Shown piece after piece: positions 21,001 to 30,802 of a stretch of 64,000 nt of DNA. Position 1 is the first letter of the stretch. Each line of letters starts with the position of its first letter. The DNA lies in assembly GCA_027924585.1 (NCBI GenBank), contig BSBM01000592.1:1922001-1986000 (forward strand), given 5' to 3'. The notes beneath the pieces are model-generated. The model did no database searches and was not told the origin of the DNA. It saw nothing but the letters and a program-made list of their open reading frames with translations. The translations under genes were made by a program, and so were the position numbers. Origin of the DNA: Larix kaempferi (lineage: Eukaryota; Streptophyta; Pinopsida; Pinales; Pinaceae).

Positions 21001-23718
21001 GACATATTTGCCTGGAAGTATTCAGATCTGAAAACTTATGACACGGATATCATTCAACATAGGATCCCACTGAACAAAGATACTACTCCTTTTCGACAGA
21101 AACTCAGATCATTCAATCCAATGCTGCTGCCCACAATGGAGAAGGAAATCAAAAAATTACTTGAGGCCCAGATCATTGTCCCGCTGAGATATTCCGATTG
21201 GATTGCCAATCTTGTCCCTGTGAGGAAGAAGAACGGTGAAATCAGACTCTGTGTCGATTTCAGGAACTTGAATAAGTGTTCTCGGAAAGACAATTACCCG
21301 GTACCCAAGATGGAACATATTTTGCAGATAGTTTCTGGGGCAAGTGTCATGTCCTTTATCGACAGATTCTCGGGGTACAACCAGATTGCTGTCCATCCTG
21401 AGGACAGAGAAAATACAGCCTTCACAACTCCTTGGGGTACGTTCATGTACCAAAAAATGCCTTTCGGTCTCATGAATGCTGGGGCTACCTTCCAGCGGGC
21501 AATGGATATTGCCTTTGTTGGAGAAAGGGATAAGTTTGTCCTCATTTACCTCGATGACATTACGGTGTTCTCTCACAGCCATTCAGATCATCTGCTACAT
21601 TTGAGAAAAGCTTTCGAGAAATGCAGGAAGTATGGTATCTCGTTGAATCCTAAAAAGTCATTTTTTGCACTCAAAGAAGGTAAGCTGCTCGGTCACATTG
21701 TTTCAGCAGAAGGAGTTAAAATTGACCCAAAGAGGGTGGAGGCAATCCTAGATTTGTCATTACCTAGATCCAAGAAAGATGTCCAATCTTTTCTTGGCAC
21801 TATCAACTTCATCCGCAGATTTATTTCAAATTTTGCTGAACTGACTAAACACATTACCAGCATGCTAAAGAAAGATTCAGAAATTAGGTGGACTAAACAG
21901 GCAAAGGATTCATTCCAGGATATCAAGAAAGCAATCACTTCAGCCCCGGTTCTCATCAGTCCACATTTTGACAGAGAATTCTTCGTCTTTTCATTTGCTT
22001 CGCATGACACTATTGCGGCTGTCCTCTTACAAAAAAACGATAATGAACAGGAGCAGCCTGTGGCTTTTTTCAGTCGAGTACTCCGGGATGCTGAGCTTAA
22101 GTATGAACCTTTGGAGAAGCAAGCGTATGCATTGATCAAGGCCCTGAAGGCATTCAGAATTTACATTCTCCAGTCCAAGGTAATTGCCTATGTCCCCTCT
22201 AGTTCAGTCAAAGATGTTTTAGTACAGCCTGACATCGATGGAAAAAGGAGTAAGTGGGTGGCAAAGCTGATTGAGTTTGACATAGAAATCAAACCTGTCA
22301 AGCTGGTTCGAGGACAGGGACTCGCTCGGTTATTGACTGAAGAAAATTGCAAGGCATTGAAGATCTATGAAGAGGAGAAAGGTACAGCAGATTTCCAATT
22401 TGAAATTTCAGCGAACCAAACGAGTTCAGATTTACAGGTAACCTCTTATATCTCAGAGTGTGAATGGTACAAGGATATTGTTTTCTTTTTGCAAACTTTT
22501 GCTTTGCCAGAGGGACTCACAAGAACACAGGGAAGAGCTCTTAAGCTTAAATCTACGAGCTTCTGCATCAAAGATAACTTGCTGTTTTGGAAAGACCCTT
22601 TAGTGGTACTCCTGAGATGTGTGACAAAGGAGGAGGCTGTCAAGGTAATGACTGAATTTCATGACAGTATCTGTGGCGGACATCACTACTGGAAGACAAC
22701 CGTCCACAAGATACTGAGGGCGGGTTATTACTGGCCCTGTATATTTTCTGATGTATTTGCCTTTGTGAAAGCATGCGACAAATGTCAAAGGTTCCAAGGA
22801 AAGGGACAGTTGAAATCTTTACCATTGAAGCCCATCACAGCTGTTGGTCCATTCCAGCAATGGGGCTTGGACTTCATCGGAGAGATCCATCCTTCATCAA
22901 GCAATCAGCACAAATGGATATTGGTTGCCACAGATTATTTCACGAAATGGATCGAATCCATTCCCATGAGGAATGCTACTCATAAGGTGATTATTGACTT
23001 TCTGTTTAGTAATATCTTTTCAAGGTTTGGTTGTCCCATGAAGCTGATTACAGACAATGCTCCTGCCTTTAATGACCGACATTTGGTGAGCTTATGTGAA
23101 GAGATGGGAGTGAAACTAGCTCATTCCACGTCATATTACCCACAGGGCAACGGACTAGCTGAGTCTTCAAATAAAAGTTTGTCTCGTATCATCAAGAAAT
23201 TGCTGGAAGAAAATAAGAAAAGTTGGGACAGCAAGTTAAAATTCGCTTTGTGGGCCGACAGAGTCACTATCAAAAAATCCATTGGTACATCCCCATTTAA
23301 GTTAGTCTATGGCACTGAAGCCATATTCCCAGTCCAACTTGTGTTACCAGTGACTAATTTCCTTCAAGAGGCCGGCTCTGAACTTGATGATCACACTAGA
23401 AGAGTTTTCCAATTGGTGGAGTTACAGCAAGAGAGAGAGCATCTGATAGAAAAGTCTGAAAATCATCAAATGAAGGTAAAAAACACTTTTGACAGAAAAA
23501 CAAAAAAGGAGGTGTTCAAAATAGGTGATTTTGTTTTGAAATGGGATGCAGCTAGGCAAAATAAAGGACAGCATGGGAAGTTCGATTCATTATGGACTGG
23601 TCCATACATTATAACAGAGGCTTACCACAACAATACTTTTGTTCTTCATCATCTGGATGGAGAAATTCTAGCAGGTGGCCCATTCAATGGGCGATTTTTG
23701 AAAATCTACCTCTCTTAA
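18016..23718 (+). CDS. gag-pol: Element B gag-pol polyprotein, 1900 codons, intact
   Basis: Domains in order: Gag (about 80-235; FFGPGNYTAEEHLEAF, EARKWFKTLP), a Lys/Arg/Asn-rich linker with no CCHC knuckle, aspartic protease (DSGA at 554-557), RNase H of archaeal/plant type (about 715-845) with all four acids D725, E763, D787 and D837, RT (about 1035-1210; D1116, YLDD at 1178-1181), gypsy RNase H (about 1315-1420), integrase with HHCC (from H1549) and D1619, D1680, E1716, and a C-terminal GPY motif near 1865. In the second RNase H the TDAS position reads SFAS (F1327) and the TDH position is absent, so it is probably inactive and serves as a connection domain. The extra RNase H lies before RT, an uncommon position. 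A single frame with no stop implies protease processing of one precursor. Confidence 0.95.
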   Translation: MSPVPNPDRILREAKKTKGQAVPKVTTVSSSAVNFSAASHTTVIMAGGVNMTKMEQILANRYAPLVLVLPLSQMPVGDYQKYMPKFFGPGNYTAEEHLEAFYAYAENTNIEAEDVWMRIFVQSLDGEARKWFKTLPAASIGDITALDDAFLKNWGDRKDYLHYITEFGNLKRKAGESVSDFTKRFNKMYEKIPEVVKPSKTSAMITYSGAFDYKFCLMLKERDSETLVAMQEAALKVESNLSSSEKLKTGSERGRRSEEAPSSSNSNQKVDKLAKMVENMTSEMEKFKTSSRSPDKGRNQSKFEPPNRNQNQADYPNRNQNWRRNQQQVQLLQRERNPVDDQKIRAPFHNVVFDEGDEEDVQELEEDIHCVEAEYEEIYLTEADYEGSLFDQGLNQLYEDQAMLQTDGRAGYDLRSKRNARKQNSPVPPKKTAAPTKQPAKDVQKTTQPQPMVRANLSESEKFASSSFNLQTEIQKLKIPVPLIELMKNEAFRKDICKSLDHKSVSFSSDTINLSDDNPSIVLGPMIEERGESCPPFYVSLNIHDKTLHNCLLDSGASHNLMSKTVMHGLGLEITRSYHDLFSFDSRKVKCLGLIKDLAVSLSSAPMKTMIMDVVVADIPPKFGCLLSRSWMKRLGGTLQMDLSYATIPVFSGESRRLYRESQLSFIISDEKNPANHRIYSVDTEMGSCILQVDDSLPEYLPLKKPVVQPINSENENGLWTMFFDGACTKESAGAGVVFISPSQEKTQLSFKLNFQVTNNVAEYEALLLGLNSAKQMQIKQLHVFGDADLIIQQVNKSFQAKHVRLKAYRDEVLNVIPSFSEFKIAHVPRLMNEMADSLAVSACNFIPPLPPKPSYEIQVKYRPSLPDNVEFWKVFEDDAELTRFLNVIDEFADLEIDEDNQNEQAAKGKTRFEDKIGTHKIVHLSSNRIPKGLIPLERLFDSNDVAVKLEKKEDESDSCPLNLANESDPKYVNLASQLTEPQKSEYAGLLKEFSDIFAWKYSDLKTYDTDIIQHRIPLNKDTTPFRQKLRSFNPMLLPTMEKEIKKLLEAQIIVPLRYSDWIANLVPVRKKNGEIRLCVDFRNLNKCSRKDNYPVPKMEHILQIVSGASVMSFIDRFSGYNQIAVHPEDRENTAFTTPWGTFMYQKMPFGLMNAGATFQRAMDIAFVGERDKFVLIYLDDITVFSHSHSDHLLHLRKAFEKCRKYGISLNPKKSFFALKEGKLLGHIVSAEGVKIDPKRVEAILDLSLPRSKKDVQSFLGTINFIRRFISNFAELTKHITSMLKKDSEIRWTKQAKDSFQDIKKAITSAPVLISPHFDREFFVFSFASHDTIAAVLLQKNDNEQEQPVAFFSRVLRDAELKYEPLEKQAYALIKALKAFRIYILQSKVIAYVPSSSVKDVLVQPDIDGKRSKWVAKLIEFDIEIKPVKLVRGQGLARLLTEENCKALKIYEEEKGTADFQFEISANQTSSDLQVTSYISECEWYKDIVFFLQTFALPEGLTRTQGRALKLKSTSFCIKDNLLFWKDPLVVLLRCVTKEEAVKVMTEFHDSICGGHHYWKTTVHKILRAGYYWPCIFSDVFAFVKACDKCQRFQGKGQLKSLPLKPITAVGPFQQWGLDFIGEIHPSSSNQHKWILVATDYFTKWIESIPMRNATHKVIIDFLFSNIFSRFGCPMKLITDNAPAFNDRHLVSLCEEMGVKLAHSTSYYPQGNGLAESSNKSLSRIIKKLLEENKKSWDSKLKFALWADRVTIKKSIGTSPFKLVYGTEAIFPVQLVLPVTNFLQEAGSELDDHTRRVFQLVELQQEREHLIEKSENHQMKVKNTFDRKTKKEVFKIGDFVLKWDAARQNKGQHGKFDSLWTGPYIITEAYHNNTFVLHHLDGEILAGGPFNGRFLKIYLS

Positions 23719-23969
23719 AGACCGTGGGTCTTTCTCATTGTAAAATATTCTTTTTTTTTTCTTTCTATTTAGAGTCAGTGTGTCAAATAAACTCCATGCC
23801 CAATGGGAGTACTAGACTAGGTGTCATTTTTATTTCCATGAATGTCAAATAAACTCCATGCCCAATGAGAGCACTAGACTAGGTGTCAGTTTTATTTCCA
23901 GGAAAGGCATTTGGTTCTGGGATTCTTTGGAACCTCACTGGGAGGATTCCATCCCCGAGTAGGAGCCAA
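23719..23969 (+). other. Element B 3' untranslated segment and presumed polypurine tract
   Basis: Contains a tandem pair of about 70 bp (gtcaaataaactccatgcccaatg near 23784 and 23846). The 3' LTR is preceded by ccccgagtaggagccaa; the only purine-rich strings are gggagga (23940-23946) and aggag (23961-23965). No long polypurine tract is present, which is odd for an intact element. Confidence 0.55.
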
Positions 23970-26900
23970 TGTTATCTCCTAAAATATCCAGTCAGTTTTT
24001 CATTATTTTAGGTGATAGGTTTGAATCCAAAAAAATTTATTTTTTAGAGTCCATAAGGAGGTCCTCATTCTTATTACTGAGTCAAAATTCCGATTTATTT
24101 GGGTCTTGGTTTCAAATTTTGGAAAGACAAGTTTCGGTAGCTAACTCTGTTTTGCAGAGGCCAGTTAACTGTCGAAAAGGCTCACTTTCGGCAGCTGAAG
24201 GATTAACTGAAATTACTAAGTCGTGTTAGCTGCCGAAAATGATCTTATCAGAAAATTAAAAAAGGGAGAGTACGTGTCCGTACTCAACTTCACATCAAGA
24301 GAGCCTGTGTGTTTGGCCGCCGAAAAGGAAGAGCGGAATGCATCTCATATGACCATAATGAGGTTCAATGGCGGTAAGCTGCCGAAGGCGAGTCATTAAA
24401 CCCCCACATCATTGATTACGCAGGGTAACACAGGACTTCACATCAAGAGAGTCTGTATGTTTTGCCGCCGAAGGGAAGATCAGAACGCATCTCACATGAC
24501 CATCATGAGGTTTAATGGCGGTAAGCTGCCGAAGGCGAGTCATTAAACACCCACATCATTGATTGCGCAGGGTAAGACAAGAACTCTTAATGCATATCTG
24601 AGGATCATTCGCAGCTGATCGCTTCATAATTTCACACGATCTAAACGATATCATAAGTGATCACTCGCTCGGCTCAGATGGAGGGCATCTTTTTCCCAAA
24701 ACGCTGTAAGCAGGGCCATGGTCATGGGGTTTTCCATTGTATCACTCAGTTGAAGTTTTTTCGTTCAGACAGTTTTTATCAGAGCCGATCATTTATCCAG
24801 GGACGCCCCCATCAGGACGAGACTCTAGCACAGGGTCTTTTTAATCTTCTGCTGCAGAAAACGAAGGGCTCGACTCATGGCAAAAACAAATCTGCCACTC
24901 AGGACAGAACTAGACGGGGTCTGGTATCTCGAGTCCCACCCACAAGTGGCCGAGTTTTTCAAGTCTGCAGAAGTTTTTGACTACTGTGAGAGACTCACTA
25001 GTTTCATCCAGCCACTTGCTGAGGCGTTTGCTCTGAGCTACGACGGGAGAACAGTGAAGTTTGGCAGAGAAGAATTTCATGTGGATGAGGCAGCCATAGC
25101 CGAATGTACGGGTCTTCCCAGAACAGGACAGAGTTGGTTTAAGACCACTAAGGTTTCGGACATTGAATTCAGGTCATATCTCCTACCAGCTCATAAGGAA
25201 ATCAGATGGAGAAAGGATATTCCCATCACCTTTCTCGAACCTCAATGGCAGGCTCTTGTAAAGGCCATCATCGTTTACATAACTTGTGAAGGCCGTTATC
25301 ACAGGGTGCTGCACTACCATTTCAAATTGTTAAATCATTTCACAGGGAGAGAAAAGATAAATCTGCCATACTTCTTCCATAAGACCCTCACTAAAATGGC
25401 AAAGCAAGTCCAGGCTAAGCCGAGCAAGATTGCAGGCAGGATCTCTCACCAGGGTCTCATAACGTTGATAATCAAGGAGCTTCTGAAGAAGAGAGGTATG
25501 AACTGGAATTACTTTTTATTCTGGCACGAGTTTCCCACAGAGCTTGTAAATGAAGAGGCAGTTAAGAAGGGCAAGGGCGAGAAGAGCAGCACTCCCAAAA
25601 TCGGCAAGAGAAGGAGGAGAGCCATATCTCCTCAAGCCCAAATGGAATCCCCTTCCTCATCCAGCAAAAGGAGAAGGTCAAAGAAAAGATTGGTGTTTGA
25701 ACAAGCTGAAGGAATTCCTCAAGGAAAAAACCCACTAAATCTCCCCTACTCAGGATCTGAATCTGAAGACGAAGAAAAACAAGGAGTAGAGCAGCCCATG
25801 GAGAGTGAGAAAGGTAAAGACCCTCCCTTGACTGATGCACCAGGTCCCAAACCTTCCACACCAGAGACCAACAAGGTCAATGAGCTGCTACAGGAACTTT
25901 CCCAGGCAAGACATAATGAGGAACAGGTTAAGTTGCACAACGCAAAGTTAATTGAAAAGAATATGGCAATGCATGATCGGAGCAAGGAACTCTTCGAAAA
26001 ACTCCAGAAAACAACCGAGAGGAACGCATTGCTGATAAAAGACAATATCAAACTTTACCGTAACCTCAGGATGCTCAGGTTAAAGATGAAGGAATCGTCG
26101 GGGACAAAAGTCCAACCAGCGGTAACAGGAGCACAACCATCTGGTCTAAACACGTTGGCTGAGGTGGCCACGATCCCTGAGGAAGTAGCACCTGTGGAAG
26201 CTCAGGAAGTAACACCCGGGAAAGCTCAGAAAGAACAGCCTGTGGAAGCTCAGAAAGAACAGCCTGAGGAGGCTCAGCAAGAACAGCATGAGAAGGTTCA
26301 GCAAAGACAGACCAAACGAGTGACCAGAGGGAAAAGAGCAGTTTCAAAGAAGTCCTAGTGATTGGTCACGAACATGCAGGAAAGCAGCGTTTTGGGGTCT
26401 TAATTTTGTGAAACAGTTTTCGGCAGCTTAGGCGAGCCCACAAAGCTCATTAGCTGCCGAAGAATCTGACTTCCGGCGGCTAAGGTATATAATCAATTAA
26501 GCAGTGTTTGGTTTTAATTTTGTGAAACGGTTTTCGGCAGCTTAGGCGAGCCCCACAGAGCTCATTAGCTGCCGAAGAATCTGATTTCCGGCGGCTAAGG
26601 CATAATCAGTTAAGCAGTGTTTTGTGAAATAGCTTTCGGCAGCTTAGGCGAGCCCCGCAGAGCTCATTAGCTACCGAAGAATCTGACTTCCGGCGGTCAA
26701 GGCACAAAATCAATTAAGCAGCGTTTGGGTGTGATTTTGTGAAACAGTTACGACTTTCGGCAGCTTAGGCGAGCCCCCCAAATCTCATTAGCTTCCGAAA
26801 GGTCCGACTTCCGGCAGCTAAGGCACGAAATCAGCAGGATAGGTAGCTGCCGAAAGCCTGTTTTTGCAAAGGTCGACTACCATATCATGAAAATCAAATC

Positions 26901-27570
26901 TGTAGCGCACCCAACCCAGTTCACCGAGCCTTGGAAGGCTGCTTCACTTCACCAACCATCGAGTCGTTGAAGAAGATCTCCATATCTGAATGTCCATGAT
27001 TTTAGGGATTAGTCCCTATCTTTTTGTTTTAACTTTCAGTTAGTACTTTAGTTCATTAAAACAGATCCATGTTTTTAGGATCTGTTCACATTTTTGTAAA
27101 GGCTATAAAGCCACAGAGCCAAGACTGTTAAAGGGTTCGATTTTGGATGGAATAATTAGCTACTTTATTCAGTTTTTTTCATGCTAATATAGATCACAGG
27201 TTTCCCTCAGTTTCAATATCAGTTGTCATCTTCTATTTCACTATATCAGTTTGTCTAGCTTTGAATGTGAATGTTTCTTTACATTGTTTAGCTCACAACT
27301 TGATTTCAGTTCTTCGAATGTATCTCAAACCTTACTTCGTATTGGTTGGGTTACATGTTTTCTTCATCCACCTTTGATATTATACATTTGCTGATCAATC
27401 GTTTCTTGAGGGAACTGTTTCATCTTTTTACATGTTGAATGTCTAAATACTGCACTTTGATTTAGTCATCCCATTGATCCACCTTTGTTTAAAAGACACA
27501 AAAACATATTTTCTGAAGTTACCAGGCATACCTAGTTTATAACCCTAGGTAGTTTCCTGGAGTGATAACA
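23970..27570 (+). repeat. Element B 3' LTR (3601 bp)
   Basis: Same layout as the 5' LTR with an exact offset of 9742 bp. About 18 scattered substitutions were noted by eye and no net length change. Confidence 0.95.
24877..26358 (+). CDS. LTR-encoded protein of element B, 493 codons (3' LTR copy)
   Basis: Same protein as at 15135-16616. I see three amino-acid differences: His to Tyr at residue 36, Gln to Lys near residue 234 and Ala to Val near residue 306. Two further changes are silent. The frame is intact in both LTRs. In this position the frame would be part of the 3' end of the full-length transcript if U3 extends to the TATA-like box at 27104. Basic region, coiled coil and EAQ repeats are as described for the first copy. 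Confidence 0.75.
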   Translation: MAKTNLPLRTELDGVWYLESHPQVAEFFKSAEVFDYCERLTSFIQPLAEAFALSYDGRTVKFGREEFHVDEAAIAECTGLPRTGQSWFKTTKVSDIEFRSYLLPAHKEIRWRKDIPITFLEPQWQALVKAIIVYITCEGRYHRVLHYHFKLLNHFTGREKINLPYFFHKTLTKMAKQVQAKPSKIAGRISHQGLITLIIKELLKKRGMNWNYFLFWHEFPTELVNEEAVKKGKGEKSSTPKIGKRRRRAISPQAQMESPSSSSKRRRSKKRLVFEQAEGIPQGKNPLNLPYSGSESEDEEKQGVEQPMESEKGKDPPLTDAPGPKPSTPETNKVNELLQELSQARHNEEQVKLHNAKLIEKNMAMHDRSKELFEKLQKTTERNALLIKDNIKLYRNLRMLRLKMKESSGTKVQPAVTGAQPSGLNTLAEVATIPEEVAPVEAQEVTPGKAQKEQPVEAQKEQPEEAQQEQHEKVQQRQTKRVTRGKRAVSKKS

Positions 27571-27575
27571 CCTAT
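27571..27575. repeat. Target site duplication of B, right copy (cctat)
   Basis: cctat directly after the CA end of LTR B; A's internal sequence resumes here. Confidence 0.92.
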
Positions 27576-29944
27576 AATTATGAAACCATCATATGGCATA
27601 AATATGTTAAAAATGTAAGAGATTACATAGATGTATATGCACTAGATGGCATCTTAACAAACATTGCATAGTGCATATGGAAATGCTTGTGCCTAAATGG
27701 GACATTGCATATTGGTAGGATAATGAAGTCTGCATATGCAATAAACCACTAATGGAGGATATTGTGATTGATGATCACTATTGATGTTGGTATTGGTTGT
27801 AGGACCAAAGATAACAAAGAGCATGGCTAAATGTGCTGAGGATGTTGTTGCATGAAGCCAACGACCTTATGCAGAAAGGATGGTGCAACAAATCTATGAT
27901 CAAAAGTTGGCAAAAGGACTGAGCAGCCTTGGTAAGAGGCTAACTGATCGGGTAACATCAGGCGATGTTAATGGTAACCATGTAGGTAATGATTATCAGT
28001 GCCAAATTGCATGAATGTTGAAGAGGATTCGGTAAGATCTCTTCAACTATGTTTGAGCTATGTTGAGATAGTTGCATGTGATATTGAATACCGATTGGGA
28101 CTGTTAACCTACCCAGCTTGGTGAGGTGTCGGTAAGCGAAGAAAATGATCCTTACATCCTATGACTGTTTAGAAATCTCAATGCATTCATATGAATTTAT
28201 ATCATGTCATGTGTATGTTGGTTATGTACTTAATAACCAAAGCAAGTGAGGACTAGTGGTCCTGATTATGATAATGCAAGTTATATGAGGTAGTCATGTT
28301 TCGATCATAATATGTTGGAATGCATAGTACTCATGAAACAATGCAAGGTAGCATTGAGTAGATGAGCATTAAGAGATTTTATAAATCTTGTGATGCATTG
28401 TATGAATGCATAGGGATGATGCATATATAGAAATGTATATATATTTCATTGCATTTCAAATGTTCAACAGCTGAAGGTGTTTGAATTATTGAGTATTCCA
28501 ATATCACCTCAGTGACTGTTACGGAAATGAATGATTATGTGCGTAAATGCTCACGACGTGTTTGGCTGATTGAAGTTTCAGTTTCAGTTTCAGGTAGAAA
28601 AGTCTTGCGTATGGCAATGAGGGTAAGCCCATAGTAAAGACCGGGATCTACCATGTGCAAAAGCCAAAGGTTATGAGAAGACTCTCATGGTTGTAAATTT
28701 ACGCAAGAAACGAGTCTGAAGATTGTCTGGTTTAAGTTTATGAGAATAGTCTCATAATTGCAAATCTAATTTCTGTAGGAAAACAGAATTTCAAATTTCA
28801 GATTTGAGAATTTGCTTATGAATGTTGCTGATTGTTTGGCTTATATAGAATTGTGTCAGGAGGACATGTTGTATGTGGCTGTTCAGGTATGGTAGCAAGG
28901 GTGAAACCATAATGGGCAGAGTGATACCACTTACAAGAGCCAAACAATATGAGGAGAGCCTCATTGCTAAGCAAATCAATTTCTGTAGGAGACAGAATTG
29001 TAAAATTCATGTTGAATTTAATTATTAATGTTACTGATTGGTTATGAAACAATCATATTTGAAGTTTATTGCTAAATGTTGCTGACTGTTTGGCTATTTG
29101 ATAAAGTGTGTCAGGATGACACATTGCAGGAAGACCATGTGTGATGGCCTGCAGAAGCCAAACTAGGTGGGAAGGATCCCACGCTTTGGAAATGGGTTTC
29201 GGGTGAAACGCCATTGTAAATATTGATAATGCCTCAGCCGAACTGCATGATGGTAAAGCTATGCCTGGAAGGCATGTGAGATACATCTGCAAACTGAATG
29301 AGTATTCTGTGACCCTAGACAAGAACATTCATGTTTAAACTAGTAGGGTTAATATGCAGAACATGCTCTATCTATTTTTATCTTTGCAGATTGCTTGAGT
29401 ATGATTAGGGCCTACATGGCGCACATCGGAAAGGGGGTGCACACCTTTTCTAGTGCTGGGTCATGATAAGGTTTTCAATATTGACTACACCCTAAGGGAA
29501 TGGACGCATTCCTGGTGTTTCAATACTTGGTAGTGAATGATATGGAATGTGGTTAAGAATTGAACAGCAATACTGATGAGCTTGCTTATCCTTCTTGTGT
29601 TGTCATCCTACACAGATGCAGATTGATACTGCACATTAACGGGCAGAGTGGAGAATGGTACGCAAAGAGACTGTATGGGAATTAGCAACCTATCTATGCT
29701 CACGTGAAATATTACCAGAAGGGATGGACATGCCCGAAGAGCTGTGTAATAAGAGAAGGTATCATCCTTGTGTGAGTAGGGTTCATGTTAACCTGCAGTC
29801 AAGAAATTCACCTATAAAGTTCCAAAAAGGAACCACCGAATTGCACAAAAGAAGGAGTGGCGTCCTTGTATAAATGAAGAGCTGATGTGTGTGAAGGGTT
29901 ATGGTGCAAGAAGGTGTGGTGGCATTGGTAAAGGCATGAAATCT
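27576..29944 (+). other. Element A internal region, non-coding
   Basis: No open frame resembles a retroviral domain. Partial duplications are visible, for example the gttgctgattgtttggct blocks near 28823 and 29078 with following ...gtcaggaggacat-like sequence, suggesting growth by internal duplication. Confidence 0.6.
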
Positions 29945-30234
29945 CTATTGGGTCAGCAGTGGGAGGGCGTGCGCCAATGAATGACTGAAAACCCTGAGAT
30001 GCCTATTGGGTCAGCAGTGGGAGGGCGGGCGCCGATGACTGACTGAAAGCCCTGAAATCTCTATTAGTTCAGCAGTGGGAGGGCGGGTGCCGATGACTGA
30101 CTGAAAGCCCTGAAATCTCTATTGGGTCAGCAGTGGGAGGGCGGGCACCGATGACTGACTGAAAGCCCTGAAATCTCTATTGGGACAGCAGTGGGAGGGT
30201 GGGCACCGATGACTGACTGGAAACCCTGATATAC
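29945..30234 (+). repeat. Five 58-bp tandem units in A
   Basis: Units begin at ctattgggtcagcagtggga (29945, 30003, 30061, 30119, 30177) and continue gggcgggcgccgatgactga. The period is exactly 58 bp. Confidence 0.9.
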
Positions 30235-30638
30235 ATATGGCTCCATAGTAGAGCCTTGACCTATGATGGTCGGTGGCGCAGTTTCCTTCCATTGGTCGAT
30301 GACCCAGATGAATGTGCTGGCTCGGCACTGGAGAGGGCCAACCAGGTATGGGACTGGTTGGGCACCACCAAATGCTTGGTAAATCCAGCCGATGGGGAGG
30401 TGTACTGGTTAAGCATTAACTATATCCAAGTCCATAGGCGATCCCAAGGCTTGCAAAGCGAAGCAGGATCCTTTGGACCATAGGGGAAACGCACAATACA
30501 GATAAGTATTCGTTTCATTTATGTCTTGTTTGGAATAATGAAGATTACAGGTATAAATCTTTTAACAGCTAAGCTGATACACTATTGTTTCTTTGTTGGA
30601 AACCTTGGTCGTTGCAGGAAGGAAAGACTCTGAAATAC

Positions 30639-30802
30639 TATAAATTGCTGGTAAATCCAAAGAGTAAATGAGTGGGCGATATAAATTGCTGGTAAATTCA
30701 GAGAGTAAATGAGTGGGCGATATAAATTATTAAGAAATCCAGGGAGTAGCTGGTTGAACGCTATAAAAGTTCTTGATAAGTCCAAAGAGTGACTAGTTGG
30801 GC
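30639..30802 (+). repeat. Four 41-bp tandem units in A
   Basis: Units start at tataaattgctggtaaat (30639, 30680, 30721, 30762), each with agagtaaatgagtgggcg or a variant. Confidence 0.85.

Larger units (their letters stand above)
14228..27570 (+). mobile_element. Element B: complete Tat-like Ty3/gypsy retrotransposon with an LTR-encoded frame
   Basis: 13,343 bp: 3601-bp LTRs at both ends, TG...CA termini, 5-bp duplication, tRNA-Asp primer site and one uninterrupted gag-pol frame. I counted about 18 substitutions between the LTRs (0.5%), so insertion is recent relative to A (2%) and C (5%). The extra RNase H of archaeal/plant type and the tRNA-Asp primer point to the Tat branch of plant gypsy elements. 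Every component needed for autonomy except a clear polypurine tract and a CCHC knuckle is visible. Unusually, each LTR carries a 493-codon frame. Confidence 0.93.

Noticed and set aside
18016-23718. Considered whether element B could be a caulimovirus or retrovirus-like endogenous virus
   Set aside because: Domain order, integrase, LTRs and tRNA-Asp primer site fit a plant Tat gypsy element; no envelope or movement-protein-like frame is present.
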